A DNA stretch of 64,000 nucleotides, taken from positions 1-64,000 of the forward strand of contig NZ_JAPEIQ010000021.1 of NCBI RefSeq assembly GCF_026041215.1, written 5' to 3'. This DNA comes from Hoyosella sp. YIM 151337. Lineage in GTDB: Bacteria > Actinomycetota > Actinomycetes > Mycobacteriales > Mycobacteriaceae. This document shows, in pieces, positions 17,344 to 26,426 of the stretch. The translations under genes were made by a program, and so were the position numbers. How positions within the stretch are numbered: position 1 is the stretch's first letter; each line of letters opens with the position of its first letter. The notes beneath the pieces were generated by a model. It was not told the DNA's origin and ran no database searches. It was given only the letters and a program-made list of their open reading frames with translations.

Positions 17344-18408
17344 GTGGTCGGTGTGGCGCCCTCGCCGCAGCGCAATGCGCGAACGCAACGACATGCCGCG
17401 GGCGTCGCGAAGCGAGGGTTCACGCGCAGCGCGGGCCTGCTGGTCGCGGCGTCATTACTCGCTGCGACCTGCGTGGCATCGATCCTGATCGGCAATCACC
17501 CACTCAGCCTGGAGGAGGCTGTGCGGGCCTTCACTGATTTCCAGGGATCTGACACCGACCGGGTCGTTCGGTACATCCGGTTGCCGCGTACGCTAGCGGG
17601 CCTGCTCGCCGGTATCGCGCTGGGTCTCGCCGGGGCAGTTATGCAGGGTCTCACGCGCAACCCGCTTGCGGGCCCAGGAATCCTCGGTATCAACGCGGGC
17701 GCCGCCTTCGCCGTTGTCATCGCCTTGAGCGCGCTTGGGGTCACCGCGCTAACCGGCTACATCTGGTTCGCGTTCCTGGGCGCGGCCGTCGCGGCGGTGT
17801 TCGTGTACTTCTTGGGATCGCTCGGCTATGGCGGCACGACACCCGTGAAGCTGGCGCTGGCCGGTGCGGCATTTGCCGCGCTGGTCGGCTCACTGACGAC
17901 CGCCATCACCCTGCTCAACCGGGGCACGTTTGACGACTACCGCTTTTGGGTGGTCGGGTCGCTGACCCGCGCTGACCTCGCCTCGATATCCGCTGTCGCC
18001 CCGTTCATGCTGGCGGGTGCGCTGCTGGCGTTCGCGGTAGCGCGCACCCTCAATTCGATCGCGCTCGGTGATGACATGGCCCGTACCCTGGGCTCGCGCC
18101 TGATCCTGGTGCGAGTTTGTGGAGCTCTGAGCGTTGTCCTCCTCGCTGGCGCTGCAACGGCAATCGCCGGCCCCATCGGGTTCATCGGTCTCGTGGTGCC
18201 ACATATTGCGCGCGCCCTGAGTGGTCCGGATTACCGCTGGATTCTCGCGTGGGGCGTCGTCCTTGCACCGACGGTCTTGTTGATCGCCGACATCGCCGGC
18301 CGGATCGCCGTGGCACCCCAGGAAGTGCAGGTGGGGATCGTGACCGCACTCGTGGGGGCGCCGTTCTTCCTCTACCTGGTCCGTAACAGGAAGGTGGCCA
18401 AGCTATGA
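17344..18408 (+). CDS. btuC: Cobalamin ABC transporter permease 1 (FecCD family)
   Basis: A 354-aa FecCD/BtuC-type permease with about nine to ten membrane helices. Family landmarks include RLPRTLAGLLAGIALGLAGA (about 79-98), the NPLAGPGILGINAGA loop and the coupling segment IAGPIGFIGLVVPHIARAL. It starts with GTG two bases after the binding-protein stop. The second permease begins within its final codons (four-base overlap), so import is through a heterodimeric permease. The B12 assignment comes from the riboswitch. Confidence 0.88.
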   Translation: MVGVAPSPQRNARTQRHAAGVAKRGFTRSAGLLVAASLLAATCVASILIGNHPLSLEEAVRAFTDFQGSDTDRVVRYIRLPRTLAGLLAGIALGLAGAVMQGLTRNPLAGPGILGINAGAAFAVVIALSALGVTALTGYIWFAFLGAAVAAVFVYFLGSLGYGGTTPVKLALAGAAFAALVGSLTTAITLLNRGTFDDYRFWVVGSLTRADLASISAVAPFMLAGALLAFAVARTLNSIALGDDMARTLGSRLILVRVCGALSVVLLAGAATAIAGPIGFIGLVVPHIARALSGPDYRWILAWGVVLAPTVLLIADIAGRIAVAPQEVQVGIVTALVGAPFFLYLVRNRKVAKL

Positions 18409-19457
18409 CCGCGCTGCCCACAGGCACCATTCTCATACGCACCCACGACCACCGAATAGTGTTCCGTGCGCACCGCCGGTCGATGGTCGTCACCGCGACG
18501 CTGACAGTGCTCACGACGGCGGTCGCACTCTGGTCACTGACGGTCGGTCATTTCCCGCTGACCGCAGCGGACGTGATGCGGGTACTCACCGGCGGCGGCA
18601 CTGTGATCGAAAACAACGTGCTCTTCAGCGATCGGATGCCGCGCGTCACGGTTGCACTGCTCACCGGTGCAGCGTTCGCGTTGTCTGGTGCGATTCTGCA
18701 GCGGATCGCCTCGAATCCACTCGTCAGCCCGGACGTCATCGGTATCAACGCGGGCGCGGCGTTCGGTGCACTGATCGTCATTACCGTGATCGGCGGCGCC
18801 GGCCTCAGCATCGTGGCCGGCGCACTGACAGGCGCACTGCTGACCATCGGTCTGATCCTGGCGATCGCTAACAAGAATGGGCTCACGGGCTACCGGCTCG
18901 TGCTCGTCGGCATCGGGGTCACCGCGATGCTGTCGTCGATGATTGCCCTGGTCCTCACTCGGGCGAACATTTACCAGGCACACACGGCCGCGATGTGGCT
19001 GACCGGCAGCCTTGCAAACCGCGCCTGGACGCACGCGCTGATAATCGGGGTTGCGTGCGGCGTGCTCGTGCCCGCTTTGCTCCTGCTGTCCCGGTCGCTG
19101 CAGCTGCTCGAACTGGGTGACGAACTCGCTCACACACTGTCCGGGCAACGAGGCGGGAACCGCGTCCCGCTGGTGATCGTCGCCGTTGGATTGGCTGCGA
19201 TGGCCACGGCAGCTGCCGGGCCCATCGGATTCGTCGCGCTTGTCGCCCCACAGATCGTGCGCCGACTGCTCAAAGAGCGCAGCCCCGGGCTTGTTCCTGC
19301 CGCGGCGGCTGGGGCAGCGCTCGTCGTCAGCGCTGACCTTGCTGCCCGCACTCTCTTCCCGGCTGAACTGCCGGTCGGTGTGGTGACCGCGATCATCGGG
19401 GCGCCTGTGCTCGTCTACCTCCTCGCCCGCGCAACCAGAATCGGACACGCAGGATGA
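18405..19457 (+). CDS. Cobalamin ABC transporter permease 2 (FecCD family)
   Basis: A 350-aa second FecCD permease. It carries DRMPRVTVALLTGAAFALSGA, NPLVSPDVIGINAGA and AAGPIGFVALVAPQIVRRLL, matching the first permease in every landmark. Separate paralogous permeases are more usual in siderophore importers than in the E. coli-type B12 system, where BtuC is a homodimer. The operon may therefore have been recruited from a siderophore transporter. It overlaps both neighbours by four bases. Confidence 0.87.
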   Translation: MTALPTGTILIRTHDHRIVFRAHRRSMVVTATLTVLTTAVALWSLTVGHFPLTAADVMRVLTGGGTVIENNVLFSDRMPRVTVALLTGAAFALSGAILQRIASNPLVSPDVIGINAGAAFGALIVITVIGGAGLSIVAGALTGALLTIGLILAIANKNGLTGYRLVLVGIGVTAMLSSMIALVLTRANIYQAHTAAMWLTGSLANRAWTHALIIGVACGVLVPALLLLSRSLQLLELGDELAHTLSGQRGGNRVPLVIVAVGLAAMATAAAGPIGFVALVAPQIVRRLLKERSPGLVPAAAAGAALVVSADLAARTLFPAELPVGVVTAIIGAPVLVYLLARATRIGHAG

Positions 19458-20242
19458 CATCCCAGCTAGCAACCACGAACCTCAGCCTTGGCTACGGTAG
19501 CGACCGCACAGTCACTGACGTCAGTGTGGTCTTCCCGCCGGAGCAGACGACGGTCGTCGTCGGGCCCAACGGATGCGGCAAGTCAACGCTGCTGCGCGGC
19601 CTCGCCCGTCTGCTGAAACCACAGTACGGTGCGGTTCTCCTCGACGGCGTCAACATCAAGGACCTGCCCGCACGCACCTTCGCGCAGCGGTTAGGAATGC
19701 TCCCTCAGCAGCCAATCGCCCCCGACGGCATCACCGTCGCTGACCTCGTCGCGCGCGGGCGCCACCCGCATCAGCGATGGTTCCGGCAATGGAGCGACGA
19801 CGATAACCTCGCCGTAAAGCGTGCGATGGATGCGACGGGTGTCACGGGGCTGTCCGAACGAAGTATTGACGAGCTGTCGGGCGGCCAGAAGCAACGCGTG
19901 TGGATTGCTCTCGCCCTCGCTCAGGGACCAAGCATCATGTTGCTCGACGAGCCGACCACCTTTCTCGATCTCGCACATCAAATAGACGTGCTCGACCTGC
20001 TCCGCGGCCTTGAAGACCGCACGATCGTCGCTGTTCTGCATGACCTCAATCAGGCCGCGCGATACGCGGACCACCTCATTGCCATGAAGGACGGCCGAGT
20101 CGTCGCGCAGGGCGCGCCCGCCGAAGTCGTGCGCCCCGAGATAGTCGAGGAGGTTTTTGGCCTGTCGTGCGTTGTGATCAGCGACCCGCTTACTGGCACT
20201 CCCCTCGTAGTGCCAGCCAGCCGGAAGGTCAAGGCGCAATGA
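19454..20242 (+). CDS. btuD: Cobalamin ABC transporter ATPase
   Basis: A 262-aa ABC ATPase with Walker A GPNGCGKST, Q-loop (MLPQQPI), signature LSGGQKQR, Walker B IMLLDEPTTFLDLAH and the switch histidine VLHDLNQA. These are those of the FepC/BtuD family. It energises uptake by the two permeases encoded just upstream. The ATG overlaps the stop of permease 2 by four bases, and its own 3' end overlaps the following fusion gene by four. Cytoplasmic face of the membrane. Confidence 0.9.
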   Translation: MTSQLATTNLSLGYGSDRTVTDVSVVFPPEQTTVVVGPNGCGKSTLLRGLARLLKPQYGAVLLDGVNIKDLPARTFAQRLGMLPQQPIAPDGITVADLVARGRHPHQRWFRQWSDDDNLAVKRAMDATGVTGLSERSIDELSGGQKQRVWIALALAQGPSIMLLDEPTTFLDLAHQIDVLDLLRGLEDRTIVAVLHDLNQAARYADHLIAMKDGRVVAQGAPAEVVRPEIVEEVFGLSCVVISDPLTGTPLVVPASRKVKAQ

Positions 20243-20850
20243 GAAGCATCATCCTGGTGGCGCGTCCCACCCCGTCCGGAGTCGACATCCCCTCGGTCGC
20301 ACGGCTAGCGGAACGCGTGGGTGCGGATTACGCACTTCTGGACCACGAGGAACCGTCCATTCACACCAAACTCGATGAGGCGGCGAAGCGCGGGAGCGCG
20401 GTCACACTGGTGCCGCTGGGGATACCCCGTGATCGCTATCTGGAGACGTGGATAGCCCGTGCGGTAGCGAATTGGCGTGAGACGAGGGACTTACCTCTTG
20501 AGATCACGCTGACGAAAGGAGTCGACACCACGGAGGCTTTCGCCGCCCTCGTAGCCCGGCACGTTGAGGACGGCGGGGAGCCGATCACCGCGAGCCCGGG
20601 CGCTTTCCGCAGCCCTGCCTGGTCCGAGATACCGCAGCACGACAAACATATGCTGGTCTGCCGCGGCCCGCGCTGCACCGTCTATGGTGCCGGTGCTGTG
20701 CACCGCTCGTTGAAGCGCGCATTCCCAGACGCACTGATTACCCCAACCGGTTGCCTGACACCCTGCAACTTGGGGCCACTGGTGATCACCTATCCGGACG
20801 GTGAGTGGCATTGCAGGGTGAGCCCGTTTGACGAAATCGACACAAAATAA
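20239..20850 (+). CDS. Chelatase-like domain fused to thioredoxin-fold [2Fe-2S] ferredoxin
   Basis: A 203-aa two-part protein. Residues about 1-105 resemble CbiX/sirohydrochlorin-chelatase folds (VTLVPLGIPRDRYLETW), but the usual metal-binding histidines are not evident. Residues about 135-200 carry the ferredoxin pattern VCRGPRC (C-x4-C) followed by GCLTPCNLGP (C-x3-C), as in cobalt-pathway 2Fe-2S proteins. It is the last gene of the riboswitch operon, coupled to the ATPase by a four-base overlap. It may reduce or handle an incoming corrinoid; this is inferred from context. No signal peptide, so cytoplasmic. Confidence 0.75.
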   Translation: MRSIILVARPTPSGVDIPSVARLAERVGADYALLDHEEPSIHTKLDEAAKRGSAVTLVPLGIPRDRYLETWIARAVANWRETRDLPLEITLTKGVDTTEAFAALVARHVEDGGEPITASPGAFRSPAWSEIPQHDKHMLVCRGPRCTVYGAGAVHRSLKRAFPDALITPTGCLTPCNLGPLVITYPDGEWHCRVSPFDEIDTK

Positions 20851-21003
20851 TTACAACAATCCGCTATAAATAATGCGTACTTGCTCAAATTAATCAGAAT
20901 AAGTCATAAAATTCAAATTGCATAAGCAGCCCGCTATTCTGGTAGTAGGCAAACACTTGCCTGGTCGGGGCGAGAGATCACCTTACATATACAGGAGGCG
21001 ATC
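20851..21003 (+). promoter_or_regulatory. AT-rich promoter/leader before the secreted Gly-rich gene
   Basis: This 150-bp stretch is conspicuously AT-rich against its high-GC surroundings (for example TAAATAATGCG and AATTAATCAGAATAAGTC). A possible -35 is TTGCTC at 20881-20886, 17 bases before TCATAA at 20904-20909. It ends with a near-consensus AGGAGG ribosome-binding site just before ATG 21004. The -10/-35 choice is tentative. Confidence 0.5.
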
Positions 21004-21252
21004 ATGTCACTCTCGGCAAAGTCACGCACCAGCCTCATCGCGGCAGCCGCGGCAACCGCATTAGTGCTAAGCCCCGCGGCGGCCAGCGCGTGGTCATTCG
21101 GCCTGGGCGGCAGCGCCGGCGGCGGCGGATCAGTCAGTTGCTGCAAGAGCGGCGGCGGTTCAGTCGGCGGCGATGTCAACGTCGGCGGCAGTCTAGGAAA
21201 GTGGTCAGCGGGCGGCGGCGGCAGCGCCTCGCTCAATTTCGGCTGGGGCTGA
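21004..21252 (+). CDS. Small secreted glycine-rich protein with vicinal cysteines
   Basis: An 82-aa precursor. Residues 1 to about 29 form a Sec signal peptide (basic SAKSR, a long Ala/Leu core, AASA cleavage before WSFGLGG). The mature part of about 53 residues is nearly all Gly, Ser, Val and Ala, with one Cys-Cys pair (SVSCCKSGGG), and aromatic residues at both ends (WSFG and NFGWG). A very strong ribosome-binding site and its own AT-rich promoter suggest high expression. No family recognised. It could be a cell-surface structural peptide or a secreted bioactive peptide. Confidence 0.75.
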   Translation: MSLSAKSRTSLIAAAAATALVLSPAAASAWSFGLGGSAGGGGSVSCCKSGGGSVGGDVNVGGSLGKWSAGGGGSASLNFGWG

Positions 21253-21262
21253 TACAACACCG

Positions 21263-21297
21263 CTAATTGCGGCCAGTGACAGTCTGGCCGCAATTAG
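21263..21297. terminator. Perfect 14-bp hairpin between convergent genes
   Basis: Arms CTAATTGCGGCCAG (21263-21276) and CTGGCCGCAATTAG (21284-21297) are perfect complements around a seven-base loop. The right arm contains the lpd stop codon. The symmetric A/T-bearing ends fit a bidirectional terminator. Confidence 0.75.
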
Positions 21298-22649
21298 TCA
21301 TGCATGTGAAATGGTTTCCCGGCAAGCGCCATAAACGCTTCCCCCAGGGCTTCACTTTGGGTCGGGTGTGCGTGAATGACCTGCGCGGCCTGGCGCACCC
21401 CGCAACCGAGGCCAAGTAAAGCCTGAGCCTCTCCGATGAGTTCACTAACCCGCTCGCCAACAAGGTGGACGCCAAGAATCTCACCCGCTGCTGAGCCGAC
21501 GAGTTTCACGCCACCGCTGGTGCCGAGGATTTGGCTTTTGCCGTTGCCAGCGAGATCGTAGGTCACGGTGCGAACGTCCGGATACCGCTGTTTCGCTTGT
21601 GCTTCAGTGAGGCCAACCGCCGCCGTTTCCGGCCGGGAGTAGCTCACTCGCGGCATCTTGGCATCATCGATTGGTTCGGGTTTCAGCCCAGCGATGTCTT
21701 CCGCAACAAAAATGCCGTGCTGATAGCCCCGGTGCGCGAGCTGCGGGCCGGTAACGATATCGCCTGCGGCGTAGACACCTGGCATATTAGTTCGCAGCCG
21801 CTCATCGGTCGCTACGAAACCGTGTTCAAGGGTGATCCCCGTCGTCTCAAGTCCCTCGGTACTGGGACCACGCCCCACGGCGACCAACAGCACTTCGGCT
21901 TCAAGCTTTTCCCCGGACTCGAGGGTGACCGTGACCCAATCGTCGTGCTCTGCGACGTCCGCCACCACTGCCCGTGTCTTACCGGTAATACCGCGCCGGC
22001 GGAATGCACGCGCAACATATTTCGATACAAACTCGTCTTCGCCCGGAAGCAGCCGGTCCATCGCCTCTACCACCGTGACGCTGACACCAAGCGACGCCCA
22101 GGCGCTCGCGAACTCACACCCGATCACGCCGCCGCCAAGAACGATCGCGTCGTCGGGAAGATAACCGAGATCGAGCGCGCCATCACTGGTCATCACCCGG
22201 TCACCAAGCTGAGTACCAGCGGGAACCTTCGGATACGACCCGGTGGCCAGAACAAGATGGCTGCCGGTCACTATACGGCCGTCTACCGTCACCTCGCGGG
22301 GCCCAGTCACTTGTCCCTCGCCCTCTATCACTGTGATGCCGTGCGCGGTGATGAGTCCTCGCAGTCCACTAAACAGCCTGTCCACGACCGCATCCCGGTA
22401 CTTCCGCACTCCGCCCATATCGACGTCGGGAGTCGCGCCCTTAATCCCGAATGTCGCGGCGTCACGCACGACATCGGCCGTCTCGGCGGCATGCAACAAC
22501 GCTTTCGTGGGGATGCAGCCCTTGTGTAAACAGGTGCCGCCGATTTTCCCTGATTCGATCAGCGTGACGGGCATGCTCAATCCGGCGGCGCGAAGCGCGG
22601 TGGCGTACCCAGCGGATCCACCACCGAGAATGACAACATCGCTGGTCAT
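21294..22649 (-). CDS. lpd: Dihydrolipoyl dehydrogenase (E3)
   Basis: A 451-aa FAD flavoprotein disulfide reductase that reoxidises dihydrolipoyl groups with NAD. The N-terminal FAD motif is [13 protein letters not shown]. The redox-active pair is C40 and C45 in [13 protein letters not shown], the NAD-binding site is [11 protein letters not shown], and the C-terminal His-Glu is in [13 protein letters not shown]. It overlaps the lipoyl synthase gene by four bases, and this unit faces the acetoin dehydrogenase operon, so it probably supplies E3 to AcoABC. All catalytic elements are intact. Confidence 0.92.
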   Translation of the reverse strand: MTSDVVILGGGSAGYATALRAAGLSMPVTLIESGKIGGTCLHKGCIPTKALLHAAETADVVRDAATFGIKGATPDVDMGGVRKYRDAVVDRLFSGLRGLITAHGITVIEGEGQVTGPREVTVDGRIVTGSHLVLATGSYPKVPAGTQLGDRVMTSDGALDLGYLPDDAIVLGGGVIGCEFASAWASLGVSVTVVEAMDRLLPGEDEFVSKYVARAFRRRGITGKTRAVVADVAEHDDWVTVTLESGEKLEAEVLLVAVGRGPSTEGLETTGITLEHGFVATDERLRTNMPGVYAAGDIVTGPQLAHRGYQHGIFVAEDIAGLKPEPIDDAKMPRVSYSRPETAAVGLTEAQAKQRYPDVRTVTYDLAGNGKSQILGTSGGVKLVGSAAGEILGVHLVGERVSELIGEAQALLGLGCGVRQAAQVIHAHPTQSEALGEAFMALAGKPFHMHD

Positions 22650-23590
22650 AGCTGCTCCTTAGTGAGAAGAGAAAGCGCGTCCCGAGCCTGCGCGTATAGC
22701 CGGCCCGCACGGTACGACGAACGAACAAGCGGACCGGACATCACGCCAAGAAACCCAATCGCGCTCGCCGCATCCGCCAGTTCGGCGAACTCTTCTGGCG
22801 GAACCCAGCGTTGCACCGGGAAATGGCGCGGCGACGGCCGCAAGTACTGCGTAATAGTGATCAGATGACAGCCCGCGGCATGCAGGTCACGCAGCGCCTC
22901 CTCAACCTCATGACGCTTCTCACCGAGTCCGAGAATGAGATTGGACTTTGTGACAAGACCGCGGTCCGCGGCGGCAGTGAGCACATCAAGTGAACGCTGA
23001 TAGGTGAACGCCGGACGGATGCGCCGGAACAGCCGGGGAACTGTTTCGACATTGTGCGCGAGCACCTGCGGGCCGGCATCGAAAACATACCCGACGAGTT
23101 CTGGAACGCCGCTGAAGTCGGGAATCAGCAACTCGACGGACGTTTCTGGGCTGTGCGCACGGACCTGACGTACCGTTTCGGCGTATAGCCAGGCCCCCTG
23201 ATCAGGCAGATCGTCACGAGCCACGCCCGTGATTGTGGCGTAGCGCAACCCCATCGAGGCGATGGACTCGGCGACGCGGCGCGGCTCATCACGGTCCAGG
23301 CCAGCGGGCTTTCCGGTATCGATCTGGCAGAAGTCGCAGCGGCGCGTGCACTGGTCACCGCCAATGAGAAAGGTCGCTTCGCGGTCCTCCCAGCACTCGA
23401 AGATGTTCGGGCACGCGGCTTCCTGACAGACCGTATGCAGGCCTTCGCGTTCCACAAGGGCGTGGAGAGACCGATACTCCGGACCCGTGCGCATTCTGGT
23501 GCGTATCCACGGAGGTTTCGCCTCGATCGGTGTTTGCGCGTTACGTACCTCGAGTCGCAGCAGGCGGCGCCCTTCCGGTGTGGCAGTCAT
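22646..23590 (-). CDS. lipA: Lipoyl synthase (radical SAM)
   Basis: A 314-aa radical-SAM enzyme that inserts two sulfurs into octanoyl groups on carrier lysines. The auxiliary cluster ligands are C55, C60 and C66 ([12 protein letters not shown]). The SAM cluster ligands are C81, C85 and C88 (CTRRCDFC). The C-terminal RSSYRAG serine ligand is present. It is co-transcribed with lpd rather than with a lipB octanoyltransferase, suggesting a copy dedicated to lipoylating AcoC. Whether the genome has a second lipA cannot be seen here. Confidence 0.92.
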   Translation of the reverse strand: MTATPEGRRLLRLEVRNAQTPIEAKPPWIRTRMRTGPEYRSLHALVEREGLHTVCQEAACPNIFECWEDREATFLIGGDQCTRRCDFCQIDTGKPAGLDRDEPRRVAESIASMGLRYATITGVARDDLPDQGAWLYAETVRQVRAHSPETSVELLIPDFSGVPELVGYVFDAGPQVLAHNVETVPRLFRRIRPAFTYQRSLDVLTAAADRGLVTKSNLILGLGEKRHEVEEALRDLHAAGCHLITITQYLRPSPRHFPVQRWVPPEEFAELADAASAIGFLGVMSGPLVRSSYRAGRLYAQARDALSLLTKEQL

Positions 23591-23671
23591 AGCGGCGAAG
23601 GTAGAACGTGACGTGTACCACGCTCAACATCGTCTCGGCCCCCGGCGCAATCAGTGCTGGTGAGCGCCGCC

Positions 23672-23687
23672 TGCAACCCCGCGCAAC
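23672..23687 (+). promoter_or_regulatory. TGCAAC-N4-CGCAAC repeat between lipA and thioesterase genes
   Basis: TGCAACCCCGCGCAAC is a direct repeat with a 10-bp period. It matches the boxes before the acetoin reductase and acoX genes and lies in the 266-bp divergent region upstream of lipA. It may coordinate lipA-lpd with the acetoin genes. A third GCAAC half-site follows 13 bp later. Confidence 0.5.
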
Positions 23688-23856
23688 GCGCAGAACTGCC
23701 GCGCAACCGCAGTCATCCGAAGTGAAAAGACCCACTTACTCAGCAGTAACCTCAGATCACCGGACATACTGGGTGCCACGCCGGTCCATCCGGGTTGCAC
23801 CCGCGTAATCGACGCATCGCCGCGCGCGCACCGACTCCCCTCGCAAGGAAGGCGCT

Positions 23857-24351
23857 ATGAGCGATCGTCAGCGAACCCTGTACATGACCGTTTTGATGAC
23901 CCCAGATTCCGCCAACTTCAGCGGCAACGTCCACGGCGGAACGATTCTGAAGCACCTCGACGAGGTGGCGTACGCGTGCGCAAGCCGCTACGCGGGCACG
24001 TACGTGGTGACCCTCTCGGTCGATCAGGTTGTGTTCCGGCAGCCGGTGCACGTCGGCGAGCTCGTCACATTCTCCGCCTCAATCAACTGCACCGGCCGGA
24101 CCTCGATGGAGGTCGGCATCCGAGTAGAAACACAGAACATCCGCACCGGAAAGATACGGCACACCAACAGCTCGTACTTCACGATGGTCGCGGTCGACGA
24201 CTTCGGCAAACCCACTCCGGTGCCACAGTTCGAGCCGCAAACCAGTCTGGAGCGGCAGCGATTTGAGGCTGCCAAGCGGCGCCGTGCTGCCCGCAAAGCG
24301 GAAGCCTCCGCCCCGTCTCCAAATCCATCTGTGCTGGTCACCGGCAACTAG
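23857..24351 (+). CDS. Acyl-CoA thioesterase (hotdog fold)
   Basis: A 164-aa single-hotdog acyl-CoA thioesterase. The core NFSGNVHGGTILKHLDEVAY has the Asn/Asp-Gly pattern of YciA/BACH-type enzymes, and VVTLSVDQVVFRQPVHVGEL is the second conserved segment. The C-terminal about 35 residues are basic and Ala-rich (RRRAARKAEASAP). An AAGGAAGG site precedes the ATG. It would release CoA from acyl-CoA; chain-length preference is unknown. It lies between lipA and the acetoin operon, so it might recycle CoA during acetyl-CoA surplus. Confidence 0.85.
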   Translation: MSDRQRTLYMTVLMTPDSANFSGNVHGGTILKHLDEVAYACASRYAGTYVVTLSVDQVVFRQPVHVGELVTFSASINCTGRTSMEVGIRVETQNIRTGKIRHTNSSYFTMVAVDDFGKPTPVPQFEPQTSLERQRFEAAKRRRAARKAEASAPSPNPSVLVTGN

Positions 24352-24411
24352 CTAATTTCGGGCGTTTCAGATGACGCCCGTAGATGGATCCTGGCCGGGG
24401 GTGCAGGGGCT

Positions 24412-24427
24412 GCAACCCCCTGCAACT
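24412..24427 (+). promoter_or_regulatory. TGCAAC-N4-TGCAAC box before the acetoin reductase gene
   Basis: TGCAACCCCCTGCAAC is a perfect 10-bp-period direct repeat. GTCACATAGAA begins 35 bp downstream of its first base, exactly as in the acoX leader. The box also lies within a hairpin formed by TGCAGGGG and CCCCTGCA. Confidence 0.6.
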
Positions 24428-24500
24428 CTGTCAGCTGTATCTCACGTCACATAGAACGGACTCCAGCGCCCAGCACAACGCTGCGCGGGAAGGAGTCCTG

Positions 24501-25283
24501 ATGAGCACCATTCACGGCAAAGTCGCCCTGGTGACAGGGGGCGGGCGCGGCATCGGCCGAGCAATCGCGCTGCGCCTCGCCGATGACGGAGCGGACATCG
24601 CGCTCGTCGACACCAACGAACGAAACATCGAAGCCGTCGCTGCCGAAATCCGCGAGCGCGGCAAGAAAGCCACCACGGTCGTGGCCGACGTCAGTTCACG
24701 TCAGCAACTTTATGACGCCGTCGACCACGCTGAGTCGGCGCTCGGCGGCTTCGACATTATGGTCAACAACGCCGGGATCGCCCAGGTGCAGCCACTCTCT
24801 GCCGTCACCGAAGCGGAAGTACGCACCATCCTCGGCGTCAACCTCGAAGGCGTGCTGTGGGGCATTCAAGCCGCAGCGAAGAAGTTCAAGGAACGCAACC
24901 AGCCCGGCAAAATCATCAACGCGTCCTCGATCGCCGGCCACGATGGCTTCGCCATGCTCGGTGTCTATTCAGCGACAAAATTCGCGGTCCGCGCGCTCAC
25001 TCAAGCAGCCGCCAAGGAATACGCCGCCGACGGAATCACCGTCAACTCGTACTGCCCCGGCATCGTCGGCACCGACATGTGGGTGGAGATCGACGAGCGG
25101 TTCGCCGAACTCACCGGCGCACTGAAAGGCGCGACTTACAAGCAGTACGTGGAAGGCATCGCCCTCGGCCGGGCGGAAACACCAGACGACGTCGCCGGCT
25201 TCGTGTCCTACCTCGCGAGTCCAGACGCTGACTACATGACGGGGCAGAGTCCCATCATCGACGGCGGCCTGATCTACCGCTGA
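24501..25283 (+). CDS. SDR-family acetoin (diacetyl) reductase / 2,3-butanediol dehydrogenase
   Basis: A 260-aa classical short-chain dehydrogenase. The cofactor motif is TGGGRGIGRAIA (about 12-23), then NNAGIAQ, the catalytic Ser in NASSIAGHDG, and YSATK (Tyr and Lys). The C-terminus YMTGQSPIIDGGLIYR is the form found in acetoin reductases. It interconverts diacetyl, acetoin and butanediol. ATG 24501 has GGGAAGGAGT upstream; earlier in-frame starts would cross the regulatory box. It leads the acoX-acoA-acoB-acoC set, from which it is separated by a second copy of the box. Confidence 0.85.
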   Translation: MSTIHGKVALVTGGGRGIGRAIALRLADDGADIALVDTNERNIEAVAAEIRERGKKATTVVADVSSRQQLYDAVDHAESALGGFDIMVNNAGIAQVQPLSAVTEAEVRTILGVNLEGVLWGIQAAAKKFKERNQPGKIINASSIAGHDGFAMLGVYSATKFAVRALTQAAAKEYAADGITVNSYCPGIVGTDMWVEIDERFAELTGALKGATYKQYVEGIALGRAETPDDVAGFVSYLASPDADYMTGQSPIIDGGLIYR

Positions 25284-25287
25284 GCCA

Positions 25288-25303
25288 TGCAACCCCTCGC
25301 AAC
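25288..25303 (+). promoter_or_regulatory. TGCAAC-N4-CGCAAC box before acoX
   Basis: TGCAACCCCTCGCAAC starts four bases after the reductase stop codon. GTCACATAGAA begins 35 bp downstream of its first base, the same spacing as in the reductase promoter. It implies an internal promoter for acoXABC. Confidence 0.6.
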
Positions 25304-25346
25304 CCCCTTCCCCGTGTCCTGGGTCACATAGAAAAGAAGTGTGAGA

Positions 25347-26426
25347 ATGCACGAGCAGCCCGTTGTCCCTGGCAGCGCGATCGGCATCATCCCCAACCCG
25401 ATGTCGGGACGCGACATTCGCAGACTCATCGCTCAGGCCTCGGTGTTCCCCAACACCGAAAAGTCCTCGATGGTGCTGCGTATCATCCGCGCGGCCGGGG
25501 CGCTCGGCGTCGAAAAGGTGATGATGTCGACGGATAAGTTCGGCATCGCTGCCGGTGTGCTGCGCGAAATTGAACGTCTGAAGAACGCGGCCCGCTCACA
25601 GCACATCCGCTGGCCGTACGTCGAATTTCTCACACTCGATGCCGTCACCGAAACAGCCCGAGACACAACCAGATACACCGAGAAGATTGCAGCCGAATGC
25701 GCGGCCGCAGTCGTTCTCCTCGGCGGCGACGGCACCATGCGTGCGGCGGCGCCAGCACTCGGGAACACGCCGATGCTCGCGCTTAGTACGGGGACGAACA
25801 ACGCGTTTCCCGTCATGATCGAAGCCACTGTCGCCGGTATGGCGGCGGGGCTCATCGCAACTGGTCAGGCTCCCGCACCAGCGACGCGCAGCAAGCTGCT
25901 GCATGTCACGGTCACACGCACCAACGGAACCTCCGTGCGTGAAGTCGCGCTCGTCGACGTGTGCGTGAACTCGCTGAGCGATATTGGTTCACGCGCGCTG
26001 TGGAAGCCGGACACCCTCCGTGAGCTCTACTGCACTTTCGCAGAACCCCACGCGATCGGGTTGTCCGCAATCGCCGGGCAGCTCCACCCGGTCGGTCGTC
26101 ATGCCCACAACGGAGTGGGGGTGACGCTCTCCCGTGAAGGCGACACGATCCTTGCACCGATCGCGCCCGGTCTACTCGAGCCGGTCACCGTCAGCCGCGC
26201 ATACCCACTGGCACCCGGCGTACCGCATCTCGTCGCCGCGGGCAGCGGCACTATCGCGCTCGACGGTGAGCGCGAGATCGAATTCGGGCCAGCCGATCAC
26301 GTCACCGTGACGCTCGAGCACGACGGGCCGTACGTCATCGACGTGGCCGCCACCCTTTCCCACAACAGTCGGCCAGAAACGGCCCCACACCAAGTCCCCG
26401 AAGAAGTCACAGCAGGGAGGTCCTGA
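25347..26426 (+). CDS. acoX: AcoX, NAD-kinase-like protein of acetoin catabolism
   Basis: A 359-aa member of the ATP-NAD/AcoX kinase family with the glycine-rich nucleotide loop VVLLGGDGTMRAAAPALG and the following STGTNNAFP. Proteins of this type accompany acetoin dehydrogenase in several bacteria, but their reaction has not been settled. ATG 25347 has GAAAAGAAG upstream; GTG 25341 is an in-frame alternative two codons earlier. Its stop overlaps the acoA start (TGATG), so the two are translationally coupled. Cytoplasmic. Confidence 0.88.
   Translation: MHEQPVVPGSAIGIIPNPMSGRDIRRLIAQASVFPNTEKSSMVLRIIRAAGALGVEKVMMSTDKFGIAAGVLREIERLKNAARSQHIRWPYVEFLTLDAVTETARDTTRYTEKIAAECAAAVVLLGGDGTMRAAAPALGNTPMLALSTGTNNAFPVMIEATVAGMAAGLIATGQAPAPATRSKLLHVTVTRTNGTSVREVALVDVCVNSLSDIGSRALWKPDTLRELYCTFAEPHAIGLSAIAGQLHPVGRHAHNGVGVTLSREGDTILAPIAPGLLEPVTVSRAYPLAPGVPHLVAAGSGTIALDGEREIEFGPADHVTVTLEHDGPYVIDVAATLSHNSRPETAPHQVPEEVTAGRS

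Noticed and set aside
16298-20242. Siderophore importer as the identity of the ABC operon
   Set aside because: The permeases and binding protein would fit, but the cobalamin riboswitch directly upstream and the cobalt-type ferredoxin at the end favour B12.
24361-24380. GGGCGT-N8-ACGCCC hairpin after the thioesterase gene as a terminator
   Set aside because: A six-bp stem without a T tract is too weak to call; it could be chance in GC-rich DNA.
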